34,772 bases of DNA. Origin: Syntrophomonadaceae bacterium (lineage in GTDB: Bacteria > Bacillota > Dethiobacteria > DTU022). This document shows positions 1 through 8,627 of this stretch, piece after piece. Location of the stretch: contig SLPH01000047.1 of the NCBI GenBank assembly GCA_007132095.1, positions 1-34,772 on the forward strand, in the 5' to 3' direction. Numbering within the stretch: the first letter of the stretch is position 1; every line of letters begins with the position of its first letter. The notes beneath the pieces are model-generated. The model was not told the DNA's origin, made no database searches, and saw only the letters and a list, made by a program, of their open reading frames with translations. The position numbers and the translations under genes were made by a program.

Positions 1-1
1 T

Positions 2-511
2 CGCCTGGTCGGGGGCGCCGGTGAAGAAACCATAATCGCCCGGGTTGGCGAAGGGATTGTAACCACAATCGGCTCTTCAACTGACCACAAGATGGTTCTC
101 GAAAATCCGGATACGATATCCAACACTGTGTTGAACAAGGGGCTCGATTCAGGCACCGCCTTTGAAATACTCTCGATTGACGTTGCCGATGTTGATGTTG
201 GCAAAAACATTGGAGCCCAGCTGCAAACTGACCAGGCCGAAGCCGACAAGCGGATCGCCCAGGCCAAGGCTGAAGAACGTCGCGCCATGGCTGTTGCCAG
301 GGAACAGGAAATGCAGGCCTCTGTTCAGGAGATGCGCGCTAAGGTTGTCGAGGCCGAAGCCGAGGTGCCCCGGGCGATGGCCCAGGCATTCCGTGATGGC
401 AACCTGGGGGTAATGGATTATTACCAGATGCACAATGTGATGGCTGACACAGATATGCGCCGCAACATTAGCAAACTTGGCGGGGACGCTCAGCCGGAGG
501 ACAAGGAGTAA
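2..511 (+). CDS. floA: Flotillin-like protein FloA, C-terminal part (5' end outside window)
   Basis: This is the last ~169 codons of a flotillin-like membrane scaffold protein that organises functional membrane microdomains. The reading frame is open from base 2, so the true start lies upstream of the window. The visible part opens with the family stretch [19 protein letters not shown], then [20 protein letters not shown], and then the Ala/Glu-rich coiled coil ([19 protein letters not shown]) and the conserved tail ([20 protein letters not shown]). The N-terminal membrane hairpin and most of the SPFH domain are missing only because of the window edge. It ends in TAA and is followed after 18 bases by a small membrane protein gene. 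FloA upstream of phoH is the standard Firmicutes arrangement. Identification is by strong motif resemblance. Confidence 0.93.
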   Translation, partial: RLVGGAGEETIIARVGEGIVTTIGSSTDHKMVLENPDTISNTVLNKGLDSGTAFEILSIDVADVDVGKNIGAQLQTDQAEADKRIAQAKAEERRAMAVAREQEMQASVQEMRAKVVEAEAEVPRAMAQAFRDGNLGVMDYYQMHNVMADTDMRRNISKLGGDAQPEDKE

Positions 512-529
512 AACGGAGGCTTTCTCGAT

Positions 530-1018
530 ATGGAAGGCAACATTACATTTCTGATTATAATATTTATCATTGTATCCAGGCTTCTGGCTGCCCTGTTTAG
601 AAAGACTGCAGCCGGCAGCGGGACCGGGAGCCGCGAGCGGCGGCAGTCTCCTGTTGAGCCGGAGTTTACGGTAGAAACAAGGCCAATTTCTGCTCCACCG
701 CCCGGTCAGGCTGTCGACCCCTGGAGCTTTGAGCCTACCGGTGAGACGAGAATGCCGGTTGACAGCAGGCCTTTTGAAAGCCCTGCTGCTGAAACTAAGT
801 CTTCGAGGATACAGGAACCTCCTCCGCTTTTTAGAGAGGAGGATAAGATTGATGGCCGGCCTTCGAAGAAAATGGCAAGGTCCGGTAAAGCCGGCCGAAG
901 CAGTGTGCTCGGGGACCTGGAACAGACCTTTGCCACAAAAGGCAAATTTCTATCGGCCTTTATAATGCATGAAATACTCGAACCACCGAAGGCTCTTAAA
1001 AAGCGCAGGCAGTCTTAG
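530..1018 (+). CDS. Small membrane-anchored protein of unknown function
   Basis: This 162-residue protein is not recognised as a named family. A hydrophobic segment at about residues 5-23 (ITFLIIIFIIVSRLLAALF) looks like a single N-terminal membrane anchor. A Pro/Glu/Ser-rich, probably disordered region covers about residues 30-125. The end is basic and carries FIMHEILEPPKALKKRR. A similar short 'EIL-PP-AL' ending is, from memory, common in small hypothetical proteins encoded next to floA in Clostridia. The ATG at 530 has a GGAGG about 10 bases upstream. The stop is TAG. Its place 18 bases after floA suggests co-transcription and a possible membrane-microdomain role; that is inference only. 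Confidence 0.7.
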   Translation: MEGNITFLIIIFIIVSRLLAALFRKTAAGSGTGSRERRQSPVEPEFTVETRPISAPPPGQAVDPWSFEPTGETRMPVDSRPFESPAAETKSSRIQEPPPLFREEDKIDGRPSKKMARSGKAGRSSVLGDLEQTFATKGKFLSAFIMHEILEPPKALKKRRQS

Positions 1019-1087
1019 CGCTCTTATCAGCGCAGCTGCCAGAGGAGAAGTTGAATAATAACCTAGCTTGGCTGGAGGCTTGATTAA

Positions 1088-1984
1088 ATGGCGACAGAAA
1101 AGCCCTGGTCTGAAATAGGCGCCGGACCGCCCGGTAGCGCTGATATAAATATACTTGGTGTTCCCTTCGATGGTGCGGTAAGCAATGCCGCCGGCGCCGC
1201 TGAGGCTCCTGTGCGCCTGCGAGAGCTTTCGAAGATATTACCCCCTTTTTCCGAAGCAGGGGTCGATCTTCGGCCGCTGAGAATCCATGACTATGGCGAT
1301 TTGACGGTTACCTCTGAATGGGAGGGCTACTTCGACAGTGTAAAAGAAAAAGCGGCCGGGCTTTTCAGGTCAGGCGGATTCAACCTATTCCTTGGTGGGG
1401 ATCACTCAATCAATATTCCCCTGTCTGCCGCTTTTGCCGAGCATCATTATCCTGCTCCGGTTGGAATGATTCATCTTGATTCTCACTGCGACCTCATGGA
1501 TGTTTACGATGGGTTGAAATGGTCGCATGCCTGCCCGCAGAGACGCTTTCTTGAGCAGCCCAATGCCGAGCCAAAGCGCCTGTTTTTGCTGGGAATCCGC
1601 TCTTATGAAGCGGAGGAGTTAGATTTTATCAATCGACACCCCTCCCTGACCGTGGTTGGGGCAGGCCAATTTTTACAGCAAACTCCCGGGCAAACTTTAC
1701 AGATGATATGTGAAGCCATGAGCGGCCTGGAATCTCTGTACCTATCCCTTGATATCGATGTCTTGGATCCGGCCTACGCCCCCGGCACAGGGACACCTGA
1801 AGGAGGCGGCCTCTCTACAAGGCAGGTTTTTGAGTTGGTTCGAAATATTGTTGAGCGGCTGCCTGTAAAGGCGATGGATCTTGTAGAAGTGGCTCCTCCC
1901 CTGGATCATTCCGATATTACCTCGTGGGCTGCCCTGAAAATAATTTATGAACTATTTGCTGCACTTGCCCTGAAAAAGCAATAG
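1088..1984 (+). CDS. Agmatinase/arginase-family ureohydrolase
   Basis: A binuclear-manganese ureohydrolase that releases urea from a guanidino substrate; agmatinase (agmatine to putrescine) is the likeliest activity. Metal-ligand motifs are in order: GGDHS (residues 103-107), HLDSHCD (129-135, usually DAHxD) and DIDVLDP (from D222), followed by APGTGTPEGGGL. The C-terminal VEVAPPLDHSDITSWAALK is typical of agmatinases. At 298 residues it is full length. The ATG at 1088 has GGAGG about 9 bases upstream; the stop is TAG. It sits alone between the floA pair and phoH, which are usually adjacent, so it looks like a lineage-specific insertion. Formimidoylglutamase or guanidinase activity cannot be excluded from motifs, because substrate specificity in this family is not read reliably from sequence. 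Confidence 0.85.
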   Translation: MATEKPWSEIGAGPPGSADINILGVPFDGAVSNAAGAAEAPVRLRELSKILPPFSEAGVDLRPLRIHDYGDLTVTSEWEGYFDSVKEKAAGLFRSGGFNLFLGGDHSINIPLSAAFAEHHYPAPVGMIHLDSHCDLMDVYDGLKWSHACPQRRFLEQPNAEPKRLFLLGIRSYEAEELDFINRHPSLTVVGAGQFLQQTPGQTLQMICEAMSGLESLYLSLDIDVLDPAYAPGTGTPEGGGLSTRQVFELVRNIVERLPVKAMDLVEVAPPLDHSDITSWAALKIIYELFAALALKKQ

Positions 1985-2040
1985 CATTGTTCTATTCTTA
2001 TCCTTTGAAATCGCTTTAACAGAAAGGAGAGCATTACTTA

Positions 2041-3027
2041 TTGTCTATTAATGAAATTAGCCGCACCTTGATGCTATCCGGCGGTGACGAATCAGTTCAG
2101 CTTCTGGGAAAACATGATCGCCATTTTGCCCTGGTTGAGGATAAGTTTGCAGTACGCCTTATCCCCAGGGGTCATGAACTGGAGATCGAAGGGGCGGAAG
2201 AAGATGTTGAAGTAGTTTATACAATGTTCCAGGAGCTGCTGGCTCATATTCGTAAAGGGCACCTTTTGACAGGTCGCGAGTTTGAATATGCCCTGAAGCT
2301 GGCCGGGCAGGGTGACGTTAACCTGATCTGCTCTCTTTTTAGCGATCTGGTCCTGGTTACCCCGCGCGGAAAGCAGATCAGGCCAAAAACGATAGGTCAG
2401 AAAAGATATCTTGAAGCGATACGCTGTTTTGACATAGTTCTCTCAATTGGCCCTGCGGGTACGGGAAAAACCTACCTTGCACTGGCGATGGCCGTTGATG
2501 CCCTGAAGTGTAAGCAGGTGCAGCGCCTGGTTTTAACCAGGCCTGCAGTTGAAGCAGGCGAACACCTGGGCTTTCTTCCCGGTGATTTCCAGGAAAAGGT
2601 TGATCCGTACCTAAGGCCTATTTATGACGGCCTTTACGATTTGCTGGGAATAGAAACCTTCCAGAAATACAGGGAAAAAGGTATAATTGAGATTGCGCCT
2701 CTTGCTTACATGCGGGGGCGCACATTGGATGATTCCTTTGTGATCCTTGACGAGGGGCAGAATGCCACCTCTGAGCAGATGAAAATGTTCCTCACGCGCC
2801 TTGGATTTGGTTCTAAAGCGGTAATAACCGGTGACATTACCCAGGTAGACCTTCCCCGCGGGCGTTTTTCGGGGCTGGAAGAAGCATCGAGGATACTTGC
2901 AGGCATTGAAGGAATTGCCATTAGCTATCTTTCTGATAAAGACGTTGTCAGGCACCCCCTGGTTCAAAAAATAATCAGGGCTTACGAAAATTACAAAGCC
3001 TCCGGGGAGAGCAGCAAGAGTGAATAA
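2041..3027 (+). CDS. phoH: PhoH-like ATPase
   Basis: A cytoplasmic PhoH-family P-loop ATPase, linked in this family to RNA metabolism and found next to ybeY in most Firmicutes. The Walker A is GPAGTGKT at residues 137-144 and the Walker B region is FVILDEGQ at about 233-240, followed by the helicase-like motif ITGDITQVDLP. An N-terminal KH-like region covers roughly the first 100 residues. The length of 328 is normal. The start is a TTG at 2041 with AAAGGAGAG about 10 bases upstream. The 3' end overlaps the start of pgpH by 8 bases, so the genes are probably translationally coupled. Confidence 0.95.
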   Translation: MSINEISRTLMLSGGDESVQLLGKHDRHFALVEDKFAVRLIPRGHELEIEGAEEDVEVVYTMFQELLAHIRKGHLLTGREFEYALKLAGQGDVNLICSLFSDLVLVTPRGKQIRPKTIGQKRYLEAIRCFDIVLSIGPAGTGKTYLALAMAVDALKCKQVQRLVLTRPAVEAGEHLGFLPGDFQEKVDPYLRPIYDGLYDLLGIETFQKYREKGIIEIAPLAYMRGRTLDDSFVILDEGQNATSEQMKMFLTRLGFGSKAVITGDITQVDLPRGRFSGLEEASRILAGIEGIAISYLSDKDVVRHPLVQKIIRAYENYKASGESSKSE

Positions 3028-5131
3028 TAAAGACAGATTAAGCGCTATTTTTGATCGGTCAGTCTCTTTCAGGGACAATATTATGCTGCAAAAAATTGCC
3101 CTGGCGGCAGCCCTGTTTCTGGCCATCTATTTGCTGCTGATCATTTCCAGTATGCCGGCAAGACTTGATCTTTCTATCGGCAGACCAAGCCCCAAGACGA
3201 TTTACGCTTCACGGGACACCATCGACGAATATACGACAAATCGGCTGAGAGAATCGGCAGCTGATTCAGTTTCAAGCGTCTATAATGATAATCCGGCCGT
3301 GCTCGAAAATGCCCTGGAACAGATTGATCAATTTTTTGAGGCTGTTTTTGAAATTAAAGCAGACGAAGAAGCAGAATACGATGATAAAATCTATGCCCTC
3401 CAGGAGTTAACAGAAGAAGAACTCCCGGAGTCGACTCTTGAAGCCCTCTTGATCGAGCAGGCTACCCTGCTGAGCATGCAGCGCAGGCTCAGCAGTGTAG
3501 TTACTGAAATATTCCAGCAGGGTATCCGGGAAGAAGACCTGCAGAGCACCAGGAGGCGTGTGACTCAGGAGATCGCCCTGCTGCCATTCAATTCCGAACT
3601 GAAGAGGATTGCAGAGCAGTTGGTCCTTCCCATGGTCGAGCCAAACAGGTTTCTTGACGTCGCAGCGACTGAAGCCATGCGCGAGCAGGCCCGCCAGGAA
3701 GTGGAGCCTGTAATTGTGCTAAGGAACACACTAATCGTTAGTGAAGGAGAACCGGTAAGAGCTCAGCAGATGGCTTTGCTTGAAAGCATGGGATTGCTCA
3801 GGGGAAGGCAGGCGGATTACTTCGGATACGTGGGCCTTTTTTTCCTGCTCCTGATCGTGTTTATCGTTGTAACTATCTATATCAGAATTTTCGTAAACCA
3901 CGTTTTTCGCAGCCCTCCCTATTTAACCCTAATGGGACTGGTAGTGATCATTACCCTGGTATTTGCTATTGCGGCAACTTATTTTTCCGGCTATCTCATA
4001 CCGGTAGCGATCGGGGTAATCCTGCTAACCGTCCTTTTCGGCTATAAGCTGGCGGTTATCATCAACCTCGTATTTGCCCTCTTTGTCGGTCTGATCACTA
4101 GCGGCGATTTTGCCTTTGTTATAGTGGCCATGCTTGGAGGCATGGTTTCAATTTACGCTGTTTCAACACTAAGTCAGAGAAGCGATCTGGCCAGGGCCGG
4201 CTTTTTTGTGGCTGTAACCAATGCAGGCGTGATCGTCTCAATTTTCTTCTTTTTTGGCAATGTAAGTTTAGAAACTGATTCTCTCGTTTCGCTGGGATAC
4301 AGCGTCCTGGCCGGAATTGGCAGCGGAATATTTTCTTCAGTGATAGCAATTGGCCTTCTACCTTACCTGGAAACCTTTTTTGGCGTAACTACAGCAATTA
4401 CCCTGCTCGAGCTCTCCAACCCGAATCATCCGCTCTTGAAGGAAATGCTGCAAAAAGCGCCCGGCACGTATTATCACAGTATGATGGTTTCAAACCTGGC
4501 CGAGTCTGCCGCTGAATCGGTTAAAGCCGATGCGCTCCTGACCAGGGTAGGTGCATATTACCACGATATCGGAAAATTAAAGCGGCCTTATTTCTTTTCA
4601 GAAAACCAGCTTTCAGGAGATAACCCGCACAGCAAGCTTTCGCCAAACCTGAGCTCCTTGATTATCGGCGCCCATCCCAAGGACGGTTTTGAAATGGGGA
4701 AAAAACACAAACTACCGGAAGCGATCCTTGATATAACCTCGCAGCATCATGGCACCAGCATGATCTCCTTCTTTTACCAGCAAGCGCTTGAGAATTGTGA
4801 ACATGAAGAGGTTCCCATGGAAAAGTTTCGTTACGAGGGTCCAAAGCCCCAGACCAAAGAGGCGGCAATTATAATGCTTGCCGATGTGGTTGAAGCGGGT
4901 GTGCGATCCCTCTCCAAGCCGGCCGGCGGCAGGGTGGAAACCATGATCAGGAGAATGATTAAAGAAAAAGTAGACGACGGCCAGCTGGATGAGTGCGATT
5001 TGACTTTTAAAGAGATCGATTTAATCGCTCAGTCTTTTGTCTACATTATGTCTGGAATTTATCACTCCAGGATTGAATATCCTGAAAAAGATTTAAAAGC
5101 GGAACTGGAAAGGAGTTCTTCTGACAGATGA
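3020..5131 (+). CDS. pgpH: 7TM-HD cyclic-di-AMP phosphodiesterase, PgpH type
   Basis: An integral membrane phosphodiesterase of the 7TMR-HD family, whose studied members hydrolyse c-di-AMP to pApA. A first membrane helix lies near residues 24-45 (ALAAALFLAIYLLLIISS), followed by an extracellular domain to about residue 270. A cluster of roughly seven hydrophobic helices runs to about 460. The cytoplasmic HD domain carries GTYYHSMMVSNLAE, then YYHDIGKL with the HD pair near residues 515-516, and TSQHHGTSMISFF. The length of 703 is typical. The GTG start at 3020 overlaps the end of phoH, and the TGA stop overlaps the ATG of ybeY in the ATGA arrangement. No motif residue appears to be missing. 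Confidence 0.93.
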   Translation: MNNKDRLSAIFDRSVSFRDNIMLQKIALAAALFLAIYLLLIISSMPARLDLSIGRPSPKTIYASRDTIDEYTTNRLRESAADSVSSVYNDNPAVLENALEQIDQFFEAVFEIKADEEAEYDDKIYALQELTEEELPESTLEALLIEQATLLSMQRRLSSVVTEIFQQGIREEDLQSTRRRVTQEIALLPFNSELKRIAEQLVLPMVEPNRFLDVAATEAMREQARQEVEPVIVLRNTLIVSEGEPVRAQQMALLESMGLLRGRQADYFGYVGLFFLLLIVFIVVTIYIRIFVNHVFRSPPYLTLMGLVVIITLVFAIAATYFSGYLIPVAIGVILLTVLFGYKLAVIINLVFALFVGLITSGDFAFVIVAMLGGMVSIYAVSTLSQRSDLARAGFFVAVTNAGVIVSIFFFFGNVSLETDSLVSLGYSVLAGIGSGIFSSVIAIGLLPYLETFFGVTTAITLLELSNPNHPLLKEMLQKAPGTYYHSMMVSNLAESAAESVKADALLTRVGAYYHDIGKLKRPYFFSENQLSGDNPHSKLSPNLSSLIIGAHPKDGFEMGKKHKLPEAILDITSQHHGTSMISFFYQQALENCEHEEVPMEKFRYEGPKPQTKEAAIIMLADVVEAGVRSLSKPAGGRVETMIRRMIKEKVDDGQLDECDLTFKEIDLIAQSFVYIMSGIYHSRIEYPEKDLKAELERSSSDR

Positions 5132-5577
5132 GCGTTATTTTAACTGCAGCAGTTGGAGAATCCCCTTTTTCTTCTGCTTTTACAGAAAAACTAACCTCTT
5201 TACTTGACGGACTGCTGTCAGAACATGAACTGGGTCATGGCGAAGTCGGCCTCATTCTTACAGGTGACGGAGAGATACAAAAGCTGAACAGGCAGTACAG
5301 GAATATTGATGCTCCCACGGATGTCCTTTCTTTTGGCTACCTTGACCCTGACGATCATGACGGTGATAATAAAGGCGATACTGCTGTTGGCGATATTTAT
5401 ATTTCCCTTGACAGGGCCAGGCGGCAGGCTTTTGAAGCAGGGCACACTTTGGAGCGCGAAACAGCATTACTTGCCGTGCATGGTATGCTGCACCTTTTGG
5501 GCTACGACCATGACAGCGCCTCTGCAGAAAAGCTGATGTGGGGCAAGCAAGAGGAGATACTGGGAAAGATTGAATAA
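5128..5577 (+). CDS. ybeY: Endoribonuclease YbeY (rRNA maturation factor)
   Basis: A zinc-dependent endoribonuclease needed for 16S rRNA 3' end maturation and ribosome quality control. The diagnostic zinc motif HGMLHLLGYDH begins near residue 118. The upstream core carries the conserved LNRQYRNIDAPTDVLSF and GDIYISLDRA. The length of 149 is normal. Its ATG overlaps the pgpH stop, and its own 3' end overlaps dgkA by 8 bases. It belongs to the phoH-pgpH-ybeY-dgkA-cdd-era string. Confidence 0.96.
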   Translation: MSVILTAAVGESPFSSAFTEKLTSLLDGLLSEHELGHGEVGLILTGDGEIQKLNRQYRNIDAPTDVLSFGYLDPDDHDGDNKGDTAVGDIYISLDRARRQAFEAGHTLERETALLAVHGMLHLLGYDHDSASAEKLMWGKQEEILGKIE

Positions 5578-5971
5578 AAAAACAGGCAGAGACAATCAGG
5601 TTGAAGGCGTTATATACAGCTTGAGAAACGCTTACCGCGGTTTGAAGTATTCCTTCGCAACCCAGCGCAACATGGCTATTCATTCCATTATCGGCGCTGT
5701 CGTAATTGCTGCGGCAATCTTCCTTCGTGTTTCTTTTCTGGAAGTTGCAATTTTGGTAGTTGTCATTGCCCTTGTAGTTGCCGCTGAAATACTGAACACC
5801 TCCCTGGAAAAAACAATCGATCTCATTACCAGGGAGAGAAATGAACTGGCTCATATAGCAAAGGATACGGCAGCCGGCGCGGTCCTGTTTGCCGCAATAT
5901 TAGCCGTGGTTACAGGCCTATTAATCCTCGGCCCTCCTCTCTTCGATCTGGTTACAGACCTGTTGAGGTAA
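5570..5971 (+). CDS. dgkA: Diacylglycerol/undecaprenol kinase
   Basis: A small integral membrane kinase of the DgkA family. In Gram-positive bacteria this branch mainly phosphorylates undecaprenol, recycling the cell-wall lipid carrier. Three hydrophobic helices are evident. The signature EILNTSLEKTIDL is present, along with the N-terminal SLRNAYRGLKYSF and the following RERNELAHIAKDTAAGAVL. The length of 133 is typical. The start is a TTG at 5570 inside the end of ybeY, consistent with translational coupling. Confidence 0.95.
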   Translation: MNKKTGRDNQVEGVIYSLRNAYRGLKYSFATQRNMAIHSIIGAVVIAAAIFLRVSFLEVAILVVVIALVVAAEILNTSLEKTIDLITRERNELAHIAKDTAAGAVLFAAILAVVTGLLILGPPLFDLVTDLLR

Positions 5972-5998
5972 CTATTTTCTTGCGGAAGGTGATAAAGC

Positions 5999-6832
5999 AT
6001 GCACCATCAAAGATTACTGGCCGCTGCCAGGGCCGCCCGTTCCAGGGCATATGCCCCTTATTCCGGTTTCCGGGTCGGCGCTGCCCTGCTTACAGACAGA
6101 GGCAGCATCTATACAGGAGCTAATATTGAAAACTCTTCATACGGCTTGACTATCTGTGCTGAAAGAGTTGCCCTTTTTTCGGCTGTTCATGCCGGTATTA
6201 GAAGCTTCAAGGGTTTAACCGTCGTTACCGACACCACCCCTCCTTCGAGCCCCTGCGGCGCCTGCAGGCAGGTATTGCTGGAATTGGCGGGCGATATTGA
6301 AGTAGTCATGGCAAATATGCAGGGTGACCAGTTTACCCGTTCCGCCCTGGAACTCTTGCCCCATCCATTTGGTCCTCAAGCCGCCCTCAAAGATTGGGAT
6401 AAGGGCCTGGAAACCCCGGACAATGAAGCCTGGAGAATGCCTGTTTCTTACAACCCGATCGGCTATGTCCGGAACAGTTTTTCTTCAACTGCAGAAATCC
6501 CCTCACGTTATAAGGAACTGCTGTCGGAAGTGGTCCTTGATCCGGTTTATACACAGGGGCTTTATCGTCTTGACGAAGAGGAAAGAATAGTGATTTTCTC
6601 TCATTTGCATAGCTCCGAAGGGTTTAATTTGAAAGGCGAACGCAGTGGAAGGGGAGGAGAAGTGTATGGAGTATTCTCCTGTCGCACTCCTTTTCGGCCC
6701 AACCCGCTGGCCCAAACAGTCGTAGAACTGGTCGGTATAGATAATAATATCCTCACGGTCAGGGGACTGGATTTAATCAATGGCACTCCCGTTTTGGATA
6801 TAAAGACTGATTACGACAGGTTGAAAGGATAA
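5999..6832 (+). CDS. Fusion of cytidine deaminase and TrmO-like tRNA methyltransferase domain
   Basis: One open frame encodes two enzymes. Residues 1 to about 125 form a tetrameric-type cytidine deaminase (cytidine to uridine, pyrimidine salvage). The three zinc cysteines are C53, C86 and C89, in TICAERVAL and PCGACRQVL, and E55 is the proton shuttle. A linker of about 25 residues follows. Residues ~150-277 form a TrmO/YaeB-like domain: it begins NPIGYVRNSF and contains FSCRTPFRPNPLAQTVVEL, then DLINGTPVLDIKTDY. TrmO N6-methylates t6A37 in some tRNAs using SAM. The ATG at 5999 has GGAAGGTGA upstream. No stop or frame change lies between the domains. Cdd alone, of about 130 residues, is the usual gene at this place before era. 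Whether the second domain is active is unknown. Confidence 0.88.
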   Translation: MHHQRLLAAARAARSRAYAPYSGFRVGAALLTDRGSIYTGANIENSSYGLTICAERVALFSAVHAGIRSFKGLTVVTDTTPPSSPCGACRQVLLELAGDIEVVMANMQGDQFTRSALELLPHPFGPQAALKDWDKGLETPDNEAWRMPVSYNPIGYVRNSFSSTAEIPSRYKELLSEVVLDPVYTQGLYRLDEEERIVIFSHLHSSEGFNLKGERSGRGGEVYGVFSCRTPFRPNPLAQTVVELVGIDNNILTVRGLDLINGTPVLDIKTDYDRLKG

Positions 6833-6835
6833 ACT

Positions 6836-7723
6836 ATGCATCGATCAGGATTTATCGCTTTGATCGGCCGCCCGAACGTGGGAAAATCAACCCTGCTCAA
6901 TGCCCTTGTCGGCGAAAAAATATCGATTATTTCAGATAAGCCGCAGACGACAAGAAACCGGATCAGCGCTGTCCTGACCAGGCCTGAAGAGCAGATTATC
7001 TTTATCGACACACCGGGCCTGCACAAACCTAAACACCTGCTTGGCACATCAATGGTCAGCATGGCTCGCTCTACCATGAATGAAGTTGACCTGATCTGCT
7101 TTCTGGTCGAAGCAAACGAACCGCCCGGGCGAGGCGATGCCTTTATCGCAGAAATCCTTGCATCAGCTGATAACCCTGTGTTTCTTGTGATCAATAAAAG
7201 CGATCTCACCTCGCCGGAGCAGCTTGAACGCAACCGGGACTTATACGGGGAGCTAATTAAGGCCGAAGGGGTTTTTGTGCTCTCAGCTCTTAAAAGTTTA
7301 AACTTGGAACCCCTTGTTGAAGCTATTATCGAACGTCTGCCCGAGGGACCTCAATATTATCCGCCGGACATGATCACCGATCAGCCCGGCCGTTTTATTG
7401 CCGCCGAGATAATCCGTGAAAAAATTATCGCTCTTACCCGCCAGGAAGTTCCCTTTTCCGTTGCGGTTGTTATTGAAGAGATGAAACCGCGGGAAGAGAG
7501 CGACCTTCTGGACATCAGGGCTGAAGTTCTTGTTGAGCGCAAGTCCCAGGTGGGCATTATTGTGGGTAAAGGCGGGACGCTGCTCAAAGAGGTGGGAACC
7601 AGGGCCAGGCTGGAACTGGAGGCTCTTTTTGGCCAGAGAATATTTCTCGATATCAGGGTTAAGGTCAGGAAGGACTGGCGCAACCGGCAGGACGAGCTGC
7701 GCCGCCTTGGCTATGAGGGCTAA
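6836..7723 (+). CDS. era: GTPase Era
   Basis: An essential GTPase that binds 16S rRNA and assists 30S ribosome assembly. The G1 loop GRPNVGKS is at residues 11-18, followed by the switch region PQTTRNRI, G3 DTPGLHKPKH and G4 NKSDL. A C-terminal KH RNA-binding domain contains VGIIVGKGGTLLKEVG. The length of 295 is standard. The ATG lies 3 bases after the stop of the deaminase-TrmO gene, with AAAGGATAA upstream, so it is probably in the same transcript. Confidence 0.97.
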   Translation: MHRSGFIALIGRPNVGKSTLLNALVGEKISIISDKPQTTRNRISAVLTRPEEQIIFIDTPGLHKPKHLLGTSMVSMARSTMNEVDLICFLVEANEPPGRGDAFIAEILASADNPVFLVINKSDLTSPEQLERNRDLYGELIKAEGVFVLSALKSLNLEPLVEAIIERLPEGPQYYPPDMITDQPGRFIAAEIIREKIIALTRQEVPFSVAVVIEEMKPREESDLLDIRAEVLVERKSQVGIIVGKGGTLLKEVGTRARLELEALFGQRIFLDIRVKVRKDWRNRQDELRRLGYEG

Positions 7724-7774
7724 GGTCAGGACGGTATAACCGGTTTTGTTTAATTTCTATAGGGATGTGCCGAT

Positions 7775-8506
7775 ATGGCGGGACGAAACTTTAAAGCAAT
7801 AGGCCTGGTGCTGCGCAGCAGGATCCTGGGCGAATCCGATCGTCTCATTACAGTTCTCACACCGGATCGGGGCAAGTTTGAAGCTGTCGCCCGCGGGGCC
7901 CGCAAAACAAAGAGCAAGCTGGCTGCAGGGGTCGACCTGTTCACGCACGGATCTTTTGACTTTTACAGCGGTAAAACCTGGCCTGTTCTAACCGGTCAGG
8001 ATGTAATAGAGCATTTTTCTTGCTTCCGTGAAGACTATACCTGTTACCCCTACGGCCTTTACCTGGCCGAGCTTGTTGATCGCCTGGTTTCGGGAGAGGA
8101 ATCCAACCCGGAAATATTTAACCTGCTGCTTGATGGATGGAAGCTGCTGGGAGAGAACCTGGACAGGGCTCTTTTATGCCGTGCCTTCGAGCTGAAGCTG
8201 GCTCACGCGGCAGGTTACAGCCCGCATCTCGATGCATGTACAGGGTGCGGTATGACGGGTAACGGGGCTTTCAGCCCCAGGCAGGGCGGGCTTGTCTGTT
8301 CCGAATGCCGGGGGATCGACTTGATCAGGCTCGATCCCGGAACCCTTGCCCTGGCCAAACATTTGCTCCAGATGCCGCTGGCCTCCAGCCGCAAAGTCCG
8401 TTCGACTAACGCTCAGAAAGATCAACTGCGCAGGGTAAATACAGCTTTTCTGGCTTATCATCCTGAGCTGGGCGACATTAAAACCAGGAAACTGCTGGAT
8501 GAGTAG
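7775..8506 (+). CDS. recO: DNA repair protein RecO
   Basis: The recombination mediator that loads RecA with RecR and anneals single strands. The N-terminal OB-fold region has the family pattern AIGLVLRSRILGESDRLITV. The central helical region is followed by a four-cysteine zinc site, CTGCG ... CSEC. The length of 243 is typical. It follows era by 51 bases, as in most Firmicutes. The stop is TAG. Amber read-through would add about 46 codons in this frame before the TGA at 8645, overlapping the start of the methyltransferase gene. Confidence 0.95.
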   Translation: MAGRNFKAIGLVLRSRILGESDRLITVLTPDRGKFEAVARGARKTKSKLAAGVDLFTHGSFDFYSGKTWPVLTGQDVIEHFSCFREDYTCYPYGLYLAELVDRLVSGEESNPEIFNLLLDGWKLLGENLDRALLCRAFELKLAHAAGYSPHLDACTGCGMTGNGAFSPRQGGLVCSECRGIDLIRLDPGTLALAKHLLQMPLASSRKVRSTNAQKDQLRRVNTAFLAYHPELGDIKTRKLLDE

Positions 8507-8627
8507 CCCGTCTTTTCGCCCGGCCTGCTCCCGGGGTTTGTGGGGTTGCGTATAAGCCTGGCGCTTTTAAAAAACAGCGATCCAATATTTTTGATTAATA
8601 CTACAGCAGTCTGGGGAGGTGACCCCG

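Noticed and set aside
5258-5854. Minus-strand open frame of 198 codons
   Set aside because: It is antisense to ybeY and dgkA with odd composition and no recognisable domain.
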